NCBI RefSeq assembly: GCF_003952425.1
Contig: NZ_CP034449.1
Location: forward strand, 4,216,001-4,280,000
DNA: 64,000 nt
DNA from: Mesorhizobium sp. M2A.F.Ca.ET.046.03.2.1
Lineage (GTDB): Bacteria > Pseudomonadota > Alphaproteobacteria > Rhizobiales > Rhizobiaceae
Direction: 5' to 3'
The notes under the pieces are model-generated. The model was not told the DNA's origin, ran no database searches, and was given only the letters and a program-made list of their open reading frames with translations. Positions 26,313 to 35,818 of the stretch are shown here, piece after piece (position 1 is the first letter of the stretch; each line of letters starts with the position of its first letter). The position numbers and the translations under genes are program-made.

Positions 26313-26363
26313 CCCAAAACCGCCTTACACCCTCGGGTCAATGCCCGAGGGCATGCTTTTGGG
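26313..26363. terminator. two-tier hairpin between L,D-transpeptidase and tusA
   Basis: Inner stem CCCTCGGG (26330-26337) / CCCGAGGG (26344-26351) with a 6-nt loop, nested inside an outer stem CCCAAAA (26313-26319) / TTTTGGG (26357-26363). It lies after the L,D-transpeptidase stop and before tusA on the same strand. It may separate the two transcripts or act as a terminator. No long T-run follows on either strand. Confidence 0.5.
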
Positions 26364-26379
26364 CGACACGCATTGGGTC

Positions 26380-27669
26380 TCAGCCGCCGAACATGCCGAG
26401 CAGCTTCTTCTTCAGCTTCGACACGGTGCCCTGGTCGGCGTCGGCGGCCTGCTGGGTTTCCTGCGCGGGCGCTGGCTCCACGCCGGCGGTGACGACCGGC
26501 TGCTGCGCGGCCTGCTTGGCGGCTTCCTTCTCGGCCAGCGCTTGCGCCTTGGCCTGTTCCTTGGCGGCCTTGGCCGCCTCGATCGCCGCCAGGCGCTGCT
26601 CTTCCGCCTTGCGCTTGGCCTCCTTCTCCGCGTCGAGCGCGGCCATCTTGCGGCCGGCCGGCGAATCGATACGGCCCATGCGGGTCGTTTCCGTCACCGA
26701 GCCATCCGCATTCATCGACGGCGGCTCGATCGGCACGCGCTCGCCGCGGGCGCGGCGCTTCGACCAGTCGGAGACGATGCTGGCTTCCTTGATGCCGGCA
26801 ATGGTCGGCTTCGGCGGCGGGTTGCTGGAATTCACCGCCGAATTGAAGGCCGCGTCGTAGCTCTTCTCGTAACTGGCGAAGGCGGTCTTCAGCGAATCCG
26901 GCTGCGTCGTCGGGGGGCAGGGGCCAGTCGGGTCGAAGGTCGTGCCTTCCGGCGCGACCTGATTGAAGACGTAGCGCTTCTCGCAGACGTCGACCTTCGG
27001 CGGCACCTTGGTGATCTCGAAATTGTCGTATCCGACCTTCAGCATCTTCCAGAACTCGTAGTTCGGGTCGTTGCGGTAGCGCGCCATGTTGGCGGCGGTC
27101 ATGCGGAAGGGGAAGGCCTGGATCTGGAACTCGGTCTGGCCGCCCTGGAAAGCGTCGCGGCCGAAGGCATAGATCTGCTCGATCTGCGCGTCGGTCATCG
27201 AATAGCAGCCGGAGGACGAGCAGGCGCCGTGCACCATCAGGTTCTGGCCGGTGCGGCCATTGGCGCGGTCATAGGCGTTGGGGAAGCCGATGTTGAAGGA
27301 CAGATGATAGTTCGAGCGCGGATTCATCTGCGAGGGACGCACCGTGTAGAAGCCTTCCGGCGCCTGGCGGTCGCCCTCGGTGTATTTGGGGCCGAGCTTC
27401 CCCGACCATTTGCAGATGTCGTAGCTGGCGACGAGATCGTAGCGGCCGTTGGTCTTGGCCTTCCAAATCTCGAGCTTGCCTTCTTCCTTGAAGATGCGCG
27501 CCATCACCGAGGAGGTGCGCACCATGCCCTTGGCCTTCATGTCGGCGAGGATCTTGTCCGGCAGCGGCTTGTTGGCCTCCGGCGCGAAATCCTTCATCGA
27601 CGAATCATTGCAGCCGGCGACGCCGATGGCGGCGATCAGGACTCCGGTGCGGGCAAGCTTGGCAAACAT
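26380..27669 (-). CDS. L,D-transpeptidase (YkuD domain) lipoprotein
   Basis: A 429-residue envelope protein. The N-terminus MFAKLARTGVLIAAIGVAGC is a lipoprotein signal with lipobox V-A-G-C, so Cys20 should be lipidated. The YkuD catalytic domain lies at about 60-230: GRYDLVASYDICKWSGKLGP, then EGFYTV, and the active site HGACSSSGCYSM with the catalytic His and Cys. This resembles murein L,D-transpeptidases of the YafK type, which make 3-3 cross-links or attach or release outer-membrane proteins. The last 110 residues form an Ala/Lys/Glu-rich coiled-coil-like stretch (KEAKRKAEEQRLAAIEAAKA) of unknown role. Confidence 0.88.
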   Translation of the reverse strand: MFAKLARTGVLIAAIGVAGCNDSSMKDFAPEANKPLPDKILADMKAKGMVRTSSVMARIFKEEGKLEIWKAKTNGRYDLVASYDICKWSGKLGPKYTEGDRQAPEGFYTVRPSQMNPRSNYHLSFNIGFPNAYDRANGRTGQNLMVHGACSSSGCYSMTDAQIEQIYAFGRDAFQGGQTEFQIQAFPFRMTAANMARYRNDPNYEFWKMLKVGYDNFEITKVPPKVDVCEKRYVFNQVAPEGTTFDPTGPCPPTTQPDSLKTAFASYEKSYDAAFNSAVNSSNPPPKPTIAGIKEASIVSDWSKRRARGERVPIEPPSMNADGSVTETTRMGRIDSPAGRKMAALDAEKEAKRKAEEQRLAAIEAAKAAKEQAKAQALAEKEAAKQAAQQPVVTAGVEPAPAQETQQAADADQGTVSKLKKKLLGMFGG

Positions 27670-27891
27670 CGGTGCGGCTACGTCTCTTCTCTCGGGCCAA
27701 CGACTCTCGGCATAGCCGGGCCCGCAGGCTGAACACCAGTGGACCGTAAGCCCGTTAACCTTGAAAATTCCTTACCGCAAGCCTTCGTCACAAATCTGGG
27801 CAAACCCCTCACGGCAAATCCCATTGAGCCGGATCCGGCGGCATTTTTGTGGCGAAATTGCTCATCTTGCCACAGTTGAACGGTAGGCGGG

Positions 27892-28842
27892 TCAGAGGCT
27901 GCGGCCCATCGCCAGATATTTCTCGCGGCGCTGCTCGCGGAAATCGGTGTTGGCGCCGGCAAAGTCCTTCATCGTCCTGGCGATGAGGTCACCGGTGGAG
28001 GCAATCACCGTTTCCGGCGCGCGCTGGGCGCCGCCCATCGGCTCGGGAATGATGGCGTCAATGATCTTCATCTCGAGCAGATCCTGCGCCGTGATCTTCA
28101 TATTGGTCGCCGCGTCCTTGGAGCGGGTGGTGTCACGCCACAGGATCGAAGCGGCACCCTCCGGCGAGATCACCGAATAGATGGCGTGCTCCAGCATATA
28201 GACCCGGTTGGCGGTGGCGATCGCGATGGCCCCGCCGGAACCGCCTTCGCCGATGACCACCGAGATCGACGGCACTTTCAGCGAAAGGCAGGCGGAAGTC
28301 GAACGTGCGATCGCTTCGGCCTGGCCGCGCTCCTCGGCGCCGACGCCGGGATAGGCGCCGGCGGTGTCGACCAGCGTCAGAAGCGGGATCTTGAAACGGT
28401 CGGCCAGTTCCATGAGGCGCACCGCCTTGCGGTAGCCCTCCGGCCGCACCGAACCGAAATTGTGCTTGATGCGGCTTGCCGTGTCCGAACCCTTTTCCTG
28501 GCCGATCACCGCCACCGGCTCGCCGCGGAAGCGGGCGAAGCCGCCGACGATCGCCTGGTCGTCGCCGAAATTGCGGTCGCCGGCCAAGGGCGTGAAATCG
28601 GTGAACAGCCCTTTGATGTAGTCGACGCAATGCGGGCGGTCGGGATGGCGCGCGACCTGCACCTTCTGCCAGGGGGTGAGCGCCTTGTAGAGGTCGCGCA
28701 ACGCGTCGCGCGAACGCTTTTCCAGCCGGCTGATCTCTTCGGCGACATCGACCGCCTCGCCGTTCTCGGCAAGCTTCTTCAGCTCGAGGATCTTGAGCTC
28801 CAGATCCTGCACCGGCTTTTCGAAGTCGAGGTAGTTGTACAT
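27892..28842 (-). CDS. accA: acetyl-CoA carboxylase carboxyltransferase subunit alpha
   Basis: A 316-residue subunit of normal length. It forms the carboxyltransferase with AccD and transfers the carboxyl from biotin to acetyl-CoA, the first step of fatty-acid synthesis. Seen here are [18 protein letters not shown] (N-terminal helix), [52 protein letters not shown] (oxyanion/CoA site) and [20 protein letters not shown]. It is preceded by xerD on the same strand with a 101-nt gap, the usual rhizobial order. A 188-nt stretch separates its stop from the L,D-transpeptidase start region downstream. Confidence 0.97.
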   Translation of the reverse strand: MYNYLDFEKPVQDLELKILELKKLAENGEAVDVAEEISRLEKRSRDALRDLYKALTPWQKVQVARHPDRPHCVDYIKGLFTDFTPLAGDRNFGDDQAIVGGFARFRGEPVAVIGQEKGSDTASRIKHNFGSVRPEGYRKAVRLMELADRFKIPLLTLVDTAGAYPGVGAEERGQAEAIARSTSACLSLKVPSISVVIGEGGSGGAIAIATANRVYMLEHAIYSVISPEGAASILWRDTTRSKDAATNMKITAQDLLEMKIIDAIIPEPMGGAQRAPETVIASTGDLIARTMKDFAGANTDFREQRREKYLAMGRSL

Positions 28843-28943
28843 GCTTGAGCGGACCGATCCGTCGGAAGGCGAAATGGCTGGCGGAACCGCTGAAATGCCG
28901 GCTCCGGGCGGTGGAACGTCGCCCTCACATAGCGATATGAGGC

Positions 28944-29858
28944 CTAGTCGGCAAGCGGATGATGATCGTTGACCAGCCGCACCAGCCGCTCCTCCAGCAC
29001 ATGGGTGTAGATCTGCGTGGTCGAGATGTCGGCATGGCCAAGGAGTTGCTGAACGGCTCTGAGATCGGCGCCGTTCTGCAGGAGATGGCTGGCAAAAGCA
29101 TGGCGAAGCACATGCGGCGAGATTTTCGCCGCAGCTATCCCCGACCGAGCCGCCAAGTCCTTGAGATCGCGGGCGAAAACCTGCCGGGAAAGATGGCCGC
29201 TGTCGGAGGAGGCGGGAAACAGGAACGGGCTCTCGGCAAAGGCCGGGCGCTCGGCCCTTGCGGCAAGCCAGGCGCGCATGGCCGTGCGCGCCTTGGCCGA
29301 CAGCGGCACCATGCGTTCCTTGTCGCCCTTGCCGCGCACCATGAAGAAGCGGTCGTCACGCAGCGCCACCGTCACCGGGAGGCCGACCAGCTCCGACACG
29401 CGCAGGCCCGTGGCGTAGAGCACCTCGACCAGCGCGTGCAGGCGCAAGGCGGCCATCCGGTCGCCATCCGGACCAGCTTCGCCGGCTTCGTGCGCCGCCC
29501 GGTCGAGCAGGCGGCCGGTCTCGGCCTCGCTCATCGTCTTCGGCAGCGGCCGGCCCTTGCGAGGGCTGTCCAGCGTGCCGGTCGGGTCGTCGCCGCGCAG
29601 GCCCTCGGCGTAGAGGAATTTGAAGAACTGGCGGATCGCCGACAATTTGCGCGCCTGCGATGTCGGCGCGAAGCCACGCGCGGCAATGTCGTCGAGATAG
29701 GCGCGGATGTCGGCCGATCCGGCGCCCGCAAGTCCGCCCTTGATCGCTTCGGAAGCGTCCTCGAGATCGCGGCGGTAGGAGGCAAGCGTGTTCTCGGCCG
29801 CCCCCCGTTCGGCGCTCATCATTTCGAGGAAGGCTTCGATGCGGGCGGCGCTGTTCAT
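28944..29858 (-). CDS. xerD: site-specific tyrosine recombinase XerD
   Basis: A 304-residue tyrosine recombinase with XerC resolves chromosome dimers at dif during division. The SAM-like core-binding domain is at about 1-95 ([20 protein letters not shown]). The catalytic domain holds Arg in [15 protein letters not shown]-x-x-R in [19 protein letters not shown], His in [16 protein letters not shown], and the Tyr nucleophile in IYTHV. The position upstream of accA, away from any mobile element, supports housekeeping XerD rather than a phage integrase. A 13-nt gap follows the small membrane protein upstream. Confidence 0.94.
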   Translation of the reverse strand: MNSAARIEAFLEMMSAERGAAENTLASYRRDLEDASEAIKGGLAGAGSADIRAYLDDIAARGFAPTSQARKLSAIRQFFKFLYAEGLRGDDPTGTLDSPRKGRPLPKTMSEAETGRLLDRAAHEAGEAGPDGDRMAALRLHALVEVLYATGLRVSELVGLPVTVALRDDRFFMVRGKGDKERMVPLSAKARTAMRAWLAARAERPAFAESPFLFPASSDSGHLSRQVFARDLKDLAARSGIAAAKISPHVLRHAFASHLLQNGADLRAVQQLLGHADISTTQIYTHVLEERLVRLVNDHHPLAD

Positions 29859-29871
29859 CGGGCCGGGTTTG

Positions 29872-30024
29872 TCAATTCTTCTTGGGGTTGAGCTTCTCGG
29901 CGGGAATGCGGATGCTCATTTCCGCTTTTTTGGGCTCCACGAACATCGCCAGCGCGAACATCGCGCCATAGGCAATACCCGCAAGAACCGCCAGCGTCAC
30001 GACGAAGCGAAACAAAGTCGGCAT
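29872..30024 (-). CDS. 50-residue single-pass membrane protein
   Basis: A short frame starting at ATG 30024 and ending with TGA at 29872. It encodes one hydrophobic helix (about residues 5-28, [19 protein letters not shown]) followed by a basic, polar tail ([20 protein letters not shown]). The helix-plus-tail layout and the tight 13-nt spacing to xerD support a real gene. It lies upstream of xerD in the same direction, divergent from aroK (about 190 nt). Small proteins of this type between xerD and aroK are familiar from rhizobia but have no known function. Confidence 0.75.
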   Translation of the reverse strand: MPTLFRFVVTLAVLAGIAYGAMFALAMFVEPKKAEMSIRIPAEKLNPKKN

Positions 30025-30214
30025 TCAAATTTCGCCCGTCTTGTTGTTCTGCGTTTCCAAAGCCCTGTGCCCTTATGGGACGCCAAACTGGGCAATTCAA
30101 GGACGAAGGATTCCGGTCGCCGCAGGTTTTTGCCGGAAAGGCTTCGGACCCGTTCGTGCACCCGCGCTTGACGCAAACAGGCTTTTGATGTCGATACGGC
30201 GCAAAGAGGCCCCG

Positions 30215-30844
30215 ATGAACGCTGTGCCACCAAATCCGACGGACGAAGGCTGTGCCGCGCTGGTCGAACGGCTCGGCAGCCGTTCGATCGTCTTCGTCGG
30301 ACTGATGGGGGCTGGCAAGACGGCGATCGGCCGCAAGGTGGCGACGATGCTGTCGCTGCCCTTCATGGACAGCGACCAGGAGATCGAAAGCGTCTCGCGC
30401 ATGACGGTGCCGGAACTGTTCGAGCGCTATGGCGAGCCGGAATTCCGTGCGCTGGAGCAGCGCGTGATCCTGCGCCTGCTGGAGAACGGCCCGCAGGTGC
30501 TGTCGACCGGCGGCGGCGCCTTCATGAACGCGCAGACGCGCGAGGCTATATCGGCGCATGGCGTGTCGGTCTGGCTGAAGGCCGATCTGGACCTCTTGAT
30601 GGAGCGCGTCTCCAAGAAGCAGAACCGGCCGCTGTTGAAGAACCCCGATCCGCGCGCCGTGCTGGAAAAGCTGATGGGCGAGCGTTATCCGGTCTATGCC
30701 GCCGCCGACCTGACCGTGCCGACGCGCGACGACCGCAAGGAGATCATCGCCGGCGAAGTCGTCGCGGCGCTCTGCGCCCATCTCGGCGTCGAGGCGATCG
30801 CGACGGGCGCTACAGGCGCCACAAATGACGAGGGGCAGCCGTGA
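30215..30844 (+). CDS. aroK: shikimate kinase
   Basis: A 209-residue kinase that phosphorylates shikimate in aromatic amino acid synthesis. P-loop [11 protein letters not shown] is near residue 33. The shikimate-binding region is MDSDQEIE and [14 protein letters not shown], the glycine motif STGGGAFM precedes it in the fold, and the lid is [13 protein letters not shown]. Start choice: the ATG at 30215 has AAAGAGG 5-6 nt upstream; another in-frame ATG at 30188 would add 9 residues. The C-terminus ([14 protein letters not shown]) is a short low-complexity tail. Its stop overlaps the aroB GTG start, so the two are translationally coupled. Confidence 0.94.
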   Translation: MNAVPPNPTDEGCAALVERLGSRSIVFVGLMGAGKTAIGRKVATMLSLPFMDSDQEIESVSRMTVPELFERYGEPEFRALEQRVILRLLENGPQVLSTGGGAFMNAQTREAISAHGVSVWLKADLDLLMERVSKKQNRPLLKNPDPRAVLEKLMGERYPVYAAADLTVPTRDDRKEIIAGEVVAALCAHLGVEAIATGATGATNDEGQP

Positions 30845-32010
30845 GCCATGCCGAACCGGTAAAGGTCGAGGTCGGGCTTGGCGACCGCGCCTATGACATC
30901 CTTATCGGTTCCGGATTGCTGGCGCGCTCCGGCGAGGAGGTCGCGCGCCGGCTTCCTGGCACCCGCGCGGCCATCGTCACCGACGAGAACGTCGCCGCCG
31001 CGCATCTCGACACGCTGAAGGCGGGATTGGAGAAAGGCGGCATCCAGTCCGCCGTCATCACATTGCCCGCCGGGGAGAAGACCAAGAGCTTCGCCCATCT
31101 CGAGGAGGTGGTCGACGGCGTGCTCGCCGCCAAGCTCGAACGCCGCGACGTGGTGATCGCGCTCGGCGGCGGCGTCATCGGCGACCTCGCCGGCTTTGCG
31201 TCCGGCATCGTGCGGCGCGGCATGAATTTCGTGCAGATCCCGACCTCGCTCTTGGCGCAGGTCGATTCCTCCGTCGGCGGCAAGACCGGCATCAACAGCC
31301 CGCGCGGCAAGAACCTGGTCGGCGTCTTCCACCAGCCCAGGCTGGTGCTGGCCGACACCCAAGTGCTCGACACGCTGCCCATCCGCGAGTTCCGCGCCGG
31401 CTATGCCGAGCTTGCCAAATACGGGCTGATCGATCGCCCGGCCTTCTTCGCCTGGCTGGAGCAGAACTGGGGGCAGGTCTTTGCCGGCGGCCCGGCGCGC
31501 GTCGAGGCGATCGCCGAGGCCTGCCGCGCCAAGGCCGACGTTGTCGCCCGGGACGAGTTCGAGACCGGCGATCGCGCCCTGCTCAATCTCGGCCACACAT
31601 TCGGCCATGCCCTGGAAGCCGCCACGCAATATGACGGCGCGCGCCTCGTCCATGGCGAGGGCGTCGCCATCGGCATGGCGCTGGCGCATCGCTTTTCGGC
31701 GCGGCTCAACCTGGCGAGCCCGGACGACGCGGAACGCGTCGAGGCGCATCTCAGCGCCGTCGGCCTCCCTTGGCGCATGGCCGATATTCCCGGGGAGTTG
31801 CCGGACGCTGAGGCGCTGCTTTCCTTCATCACTCAGGACAAGAAGGTCTCGCGCGGCGCGCTGACCTTCATCCTCACACACGGCATCGGCCAGGCCTTCA
31901 TCGCCAAGGACGTGCCGCCCTCGGAAGTGCTTTCCTTCCTCAAGATGAGCCATCCCGCAGCGCTCAAGATGAGCCATCCCGAACGGTCCAAGAGGAACCG
32001 TTCCGGATGA
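30841..32010 (+). CDS. aroB: 3-dehydroquinate synthase
   Basis: A 389-residue enzyme converting DAHP to 3-dehydroquinate in the shikimate pathway, NAD- and metal-dependent. It starts at a GTG overlapping the aroK stop. Motifs are [33 protein letters not shown] (NAD site), [20 protein letters not shown], and metal-ligand region [12 protein letters not shown]. Near the C-terminus, KMSHP appears twice (about residues 369 and 377), from a direct DNA repeat, giving a longer tail than usual. The last codons overlap the next gene by 4 nt. Confidence 0.95.
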   Translation: MSHAEPVKVEVGLGDRAYDILIGSGLLARSGEEVARRLPGTRAAIVTDENVAAAHLDTLKAGLEKGGIQSAVITLPAGEKTKSFAHLEEVVDGVLAAKLERRDVVIALGGGVIGDLAGFASGIVRRGMNFVQIPTSLLAQVDSSVGGKTGINSPRGKNLVGVFHQPRLVLADTQVLDTLPIREFRAGYAELAKYGLIDRPAFFAWLEQNWGQVFAGGPARVEAIAEACRAKADVVARDEFETGDRALLNLGHTFGHALEAATQYDGARLVHGEGVAIGMALAHRFSARLNLASPDDAERVEAHLSAVGLPWRMADIPGELPDAEALLSFITQDKKVSRGALTFILTHGIGQAFIAKDVPPSEVLSFLKMSHPAALKMSHPERSKRNRSG

Positions 32011-32903
32011 TCGACGCCGGTTGGATCGTCGCCGCCGTCCTCGCCGCCATCATGATCGTGGCGCTTCTGTTCCGCGCCCGCTTGCTTGCCGCTTTCGGCT
32101 ACGCGCTGCGGCCGATCGAGCCGCAGCAGCGATCCGAGCGCAACGGCAAGGATCATGACAGCGACGATTCCCGTCGTGACGGCGAAGCCGACCGCGAGGA
32201 GCGCGACCGGCTCGAGGGCCTCTTCGAGCTTGACGAGCTCGAAGTGTCGGACGTCATGGTCCACCGCACCAATATGCGCTCCGTCAATGCCGACAATGCG
32301 CCCGAGGCAGTGGTGCGCGAGATCCTCACGAGTCCGCACACCCGCATGCCGCTGTGGAAGGGCTCGCTCGACAACATCGTCGGCGTCCTGCACGCGAAAG
32401 ACCTGCTGAGGGCCCTCAACGAGGTCGGCAACGATTTTTCGCGGATCGACGTGATGAAGATCGCGGCGAAGCCCTGGTTCGTGCCGGACACCACCACCTT
32501 GCAGGAACAGCTCAACGCCTTCCTGCGGCGCAAGACGCATTTCGCCATCGTCGTCGACGAGTATGGCGAGGTCGAAGGGCTGGTGACGCTGGAAGACATC
32601 ATCGAGGAGATCGTCGGCGAGATCGCCGACGAGCACGATGTCGACATGCAGGGCGTCAAGAAAGAAGCCGATGGCTCGGTCGTCGTCGACGGCACCGTGC
32701 CGATCCGCGACTTGAACCGCGCTCTCGACTGGGACCTGCCCGACGAGGAGGCGACGACGATCGCCGGTCTCGTCATCCATGAGACGCAGTCGATCCCGGA
32801 GGAGAAGCAGGCCTTCACCTTCCACGGCAAGCGTTTCGTGGTGATGAAGCGCGACAAGAACCGCATTGCGAGGTTGAGGATCAGGCCCGCCGGGGAAAGC
32901 TGA
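32007..32903 (+). CDS. CorC/HlyC-type CBS protein lacking the DUF21 membrane domain
   Basis: A 298-residue protein. From about residue 75 onward it is the normal cytoplasmic half of a CNNM/CorC family ion transporter: a pair of CBS domains ([35 protein letters not shown]) and the C-terminal CorC_HlyC domain ([20 protein letters not shown]). Full-length relatives have about 430 residues with a four-helix DUF21 domain first. Here only one hydrophobic helix (about 6-23) and a basic linker precede the CBS pair. Overlap with aroB by ATGA fixes the start. The protein may be a regulatory or defective form; transport by itself seems unlikely. Confidence 0.88.
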   Translation: MIDAGWIVAAVLAAIMIVALLFRARLLAAFGYALRPIEPQQRSERNGKDHDSDDSRRDGEADREERDRLEGLFELDELEVSDVMVHRTNMRSVNADNAPEAVVREILTSPHTRMPLWKGSLDNIVGVLHAKDLLRALNEVGNDFSRIDVMKIAAKPWFVPDTTTLQEQLNAFLRRKTHFAIVVDEYGEVEGLVTLEDIIEEIVGEIADEHDVDMQGVKKEADGSVVVDGTVPIRDLNRALDWDLPDEEATTIAGLVIHETQSIPEEKQAFTFHGKRFVVMKRDKNRIARLRIRPAGES

Positions 32904-32930
32904 CGCGCTCCGCGATTCAAGCCATGTCGC

Positions 32931-34475
32931 TCAGAGTTCCTTCGTCCAGCGCTCGCTGAGCGTCGCGCCGGTCCCGGCGTCGATTGCCGCCAGGCTGACC
33001 TCGTAGCCCCAGAGGTTGCGGATATGGCGCAGGGTTGCGTCGCGGCTCTGGCCCTCGAGCATGATGCCGTCCTTGACCTTGTGCTGCAGCCGCAGATGCC
33101 GGTCGCCCAGCAGGTCCACGTCGACCACCTGGATGTCGGGGCGGCTGGCACCGATATCGTAGCTTTGCGCCAGCGCCGACCGTATCCTGGCATAGCCGCG
33201 CTCATTGTGGATCGAGGCCACCTCGTAATGCGGCTCGTCGGCGCCGTCGGCCAGCGCGAAGAGCCGCCATTTGCGGATCAGCGCCGGGCTCAGATACTGG
33301 CGGATGAAGGATTCGTCGCGGTGGTTGGCCCAGGCGTCGAGCAGGGTGTCGCGCCAGTCGCCGCGGCCGGCGATGTCCGGGAACCAGTCGCGGTCCTCGG
33401 CGGTGGGCGCGGTCGAGATGCGCTGGATATCCTGCATCATGTCGAGGCCAAGCGCGTAGGGATTGATGCCGGAGTAGCGCGGATCGTCATAGGCCGGCTG
33501 GAAGACCACGTTGGAGTGGTTGCGCAGGATCTCGAGCATGGCGCCTTCGCTGATGCGGCCGCGATCGAACAGCGTGTTCATGATCGTGTAGTGCACGAAG
33601 GTGGCGCAGCCTTCGTTCATCACCTGGGTCTGCCGCTGCGGATAGAAATATTGCGCGATGACGCGCACGATCCTGACGATCTCGCGCTGCCAGGGCTCGA
33701 GGACGAGGCTGTTCTTCTCGAGGAAATAGAGCAGGTTCTCCTCCGGCAGCTTGAGCGATTTCTTCCGCTCGGCAAGCATTTCGTCCCCCGCTTCCGGCTT
33801 GCTCTTTCCCTGCGAGGGCGGCAGCGTTCGCCACAGATCGTTGAAGGAGCGCTCCTCGTATTCGAGACGTTCGCGCAGCCCCTCGCGCTGCTGCTCGGAC
33901 GACAGTTTCGGCGGCCGATGGTAGCGGAAGACGCCCTGTTCCATCAGCGCGTGCGCGGAATCCAGGATCGCTTCCACGGCCGCCAGGCCATGCCGTTCCT
34001 CGCATCGGGCAATGTAGCCCTTGGCAAAATCCAGATAGCTCAGAATGCCGCCGGCATCGGTCCATTGCCGGAAAAGATGATTGTTCTTGAAGAAATGGTT
34101 GTGCCCGAGCGCGGCATGCGCGGTCACCAGGGCCTGCAGGGCCATGGTGTTCTCTTCCATCAGATAGACGATGCAGGGGTTGGAGTTGATGACCAGCTCA
34201 TAGGCCAGGCCGCGTGCGCCCTTGCGGTAGAGAAACTCGTCGTAGAGGAAACGCTTGCCGAACGACCAATGCCGGTACATCAGCGGCATGCCGACCGAGG
34301 AATAGGCGTCGAGCATCTGCTCGGAAGAGATGACCTCCATCTGCACAGGATAGATGTCGAGGCCCAGATCTTCGGTCCCGAGCGCCTCGATCTCGTCATA
34401 GACGCGGGACAGCTTCGCAAAATTCCAGTCCGAGCCGGAAAACAGCAGTTCGGATTTGCGCGCCTGGCTGACCAT
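32931..34475 (-). CDS. spoVR: SpoVR family protein (YcgB)
   Basis: A 514-residue protein, start ATG at 34475 (MVSQARKSELLFSGSDWNF). It matches the SpoVR/YcgB family by LFSGSDWNFAKLSRVYDEIEA, YSSVGMPLMYRHWSFGKRF, INSNPCIVYLMEENTMA, HAALGHNHFFKNN, and NEGCATFVHYTIMNTLFDRG. The last contains an E-x-x-x-x-x-H pattern like a metal-site motif. In Bacillus the namesake acts in spore cortex formation; in proteobacteria the family is stress-linked with YeaG and YeaH, mechanism unknown. Last gene of the prkA-yeaH-spoVR operon, 13 nt after yeaH. Confidence 0.95.
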   Translation of the reverse strand: MVSQARKSELLFSGSDWNFAKLSRVYDEIEALGTEDLGLDIYPVQMEVISSEQMLDAYSSVGMPLMYRHWSFGKRFLYDEFLYRKGARGLAYELVINSNPCIVYLMEENTMALQALVTAHAALGHNHFFKNNHLFRQWTDAGGILSYLDFAKGYIARCEERHGLAAVEAILDSAHALMEQGVFRYHRPPKLSSEQQREGLRERLEYEERSFNDLWRTLPPSQGKSKPEAGDEMLAERKKSLKLPEENLLYFLEKNSLVLEPWQREIVRIVRVIAQYFYPQRQTQVMNEGCATFVHYTIMNTLFDRGRISEGAMLEILRNHSNVVFQPAYDDPRYSGINPYALGLDMMQDIQRISTAPTAEDRDWFPDIAGRGDWRDTLLDAWANHRDESFIRQYLSPALIRKWRLFALADGADEPHYEVASIHNERGYARIRSALAQSYDIGASRPDIQVVDVDLLGDRHLRLQHKVKDGIMLEGQSRDATLRHIRNLWGYEVSLAAIDAGTGATLSERWTKEL

Positions 34476-34488
34476 TTGCAGAAGCCCC

Positions 34489-35799
34489 TCAAGCGCTCTT
34501 GCGCAGGGCGGGTTGCCTGGCGAAGAGCTCGCGGAAGACCGGGTAAATATCGGCCGGCGCGGCAATGCGCCTCATCTGGAAGTTCGGCCATTTGCCGTCG
34601 ACGGCGTTGTAGGCGCGCCAAAGCGACGTGCCGTTCTCGGTCGAGCCGAAGATATGGCTTTCCCGCTCGTCGATGATCTCCACATAGGCGAAATACTGGC
34701 AAAGCCGCATGAGCTTGCGGTCGAGCAGTTCGATGCAGCGCTCGGAGTCGGTGGCGAAGTTGTCGCCGTCTGAGGCCTGGGCGGCGTAGATGTTCCACTG
34801 GGCGACCGGATAGCGTTCTTCGATGATGCGGTGCATTTCCTCGAGCGCGGTGGAGACGACCGTGCCGCCGCTTTCGGTGTGGTAGAAGAACGTCTGCTCG
34901 TCCACCTCCTTGGCCTGGTGGGTATGGCGGATGAAGACGACCTCGATGCGGTCGTAGCGGCGCGTCAGGAAGAGATGCAGCAGCACGAAGAAGCGTTTGG
35001 CCAGATCCTTCTCGCGCTCTCCCATCGAACCTGAGACGTCCATCAGGCAGAACATGACCGCGTTCGCATTGGGCACGGGCTGGGGATCGAAGCGGTTGAA
35101 ACGGATGTCGACCGGGTCGACATAGGCAATCCGCCTGCGCCGGCGTTCGAGCCGATCAAGCTCTTCGCGCAGCGCCGTGATGCGTTCGCGCACAGCGGCG
35201 CTTGCCGGCTTCGCTTCCAGCTCGGCGATCTGCCGGGCGATTTCGTCCAGCTCCGCCTGCTTGGGTCGTCTCAGCGCGATGCGGCGGCCGTGGCTGTTGC
35301 GCATTGTGCGTCCGACATTGATGTTGGTCGGCGCCCCGCTCGCGGCGAAGCCTGCCCGCCTCGGCTTGAAGCTCAATATCTGCTTGAGGTTGAGCTTGAC
35401 CAGATCCGGCAGTTCGAGGTCCTCGAAGAAAAGGTCGAGCACCTCTTCGCGCGACAGCACGAAGCGGAAGTCGTCTTCGGATTCCGTAGTCCCCGGAGCC
35501 GATCCGTAGCCTCCGCCGCCGCCAGGCTTGTCGATGAGATCGCCAGGGCTGAACGTCTTGTTGCCGGGCAGGATGTGCTGGCGCCGGCCGCTTTGCCTGT
35601 CGTCGCCGAAGCTCGGTTCGTCGGTGCCCTTGCGCGGCATCGGCACGGCGTGTTCGCGGTCGAGATCGGCGATGCCGCCGGTGCGGACCTTGTCGCGGAT
35701 GCTGCGCTTGAGATCCTCGCGGGCGCGCCTGAGGAAGCGCTGGCGATTGCCAAGGCTCTTGTCTTTCGGGTTCAGACGGCGGTCGATGAAGATCGGCAT
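34489..35799 (-). CDS. yeaH: YeaH/YhbH family protein (DUF444, VWA-like)
   Basis: A 436-residue protein of the DUF444 family. N-terminal IDRRLNPKDKSLGNRQRFLRR and GDLIDKPGGGGG are typical. The C-terminal half carries a von Willebrand A-like fold: VMFCLMDVSGSMGEREKDLAKRF (D-x-S-x-S metal site), FIRHTHQAKEVDEQTFFYHTESGGT. It is an obligate neighbour of the PrkA kinase in many bacteria, where the pair works in nitrogen starvation and other stress responses; YeaH is a candidate substrate or partner of the kinase. It lies 19 nt after prkA and 13 nt before spoVR. Confidence 0.95.
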   Translation of the reverse strand: MPIFIDRRLNPKDKSLGNRQRFLRRAREDLKRSIRDKVRTGGIADLDREHAVPMPRKGTDEPSFGDDRQSGRRQHILPGNKTFSPGDLIDKPGGGGGYGSAPGTTESEDDFRFVLSREEVLDLFFEDLELPDLVKLNLKQILSFKPRRAGFAASGAPTNINVGRTMRNSHGRRIALRRPKQAELDEIARQIAELEAKPASAAVRERITALREELDRLERRRRRIAYVDPVDIRFNRFDPQPVPNANAVMFCLMDVSGSMGEREKDLAKRFFVLLHLFLTRRYDRIEVVFIRHTHQAKEVDEQTFFYHTESGGTVVSTALEEMHRIIEERYPVAQWNIYAAQASDGDNFATDSERCIELLDRKLMRLCQYFAYVEIIDERESHIFGSTENGTSLWRAYNAVDGKWPNFQMRRIAAPADIYPVFRELFARQPALRKSA

Positions 35800-35818
35800 G
35801 GCACCGTTCCGGCGTTCC

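Noticed and set aside
28944..29858. XerD-type recombinase as an island integrase
   Set aside because: Position next to accA, full-length XerD motifs, and no adjacent attachment repeat fit the housekeeping recombinase.
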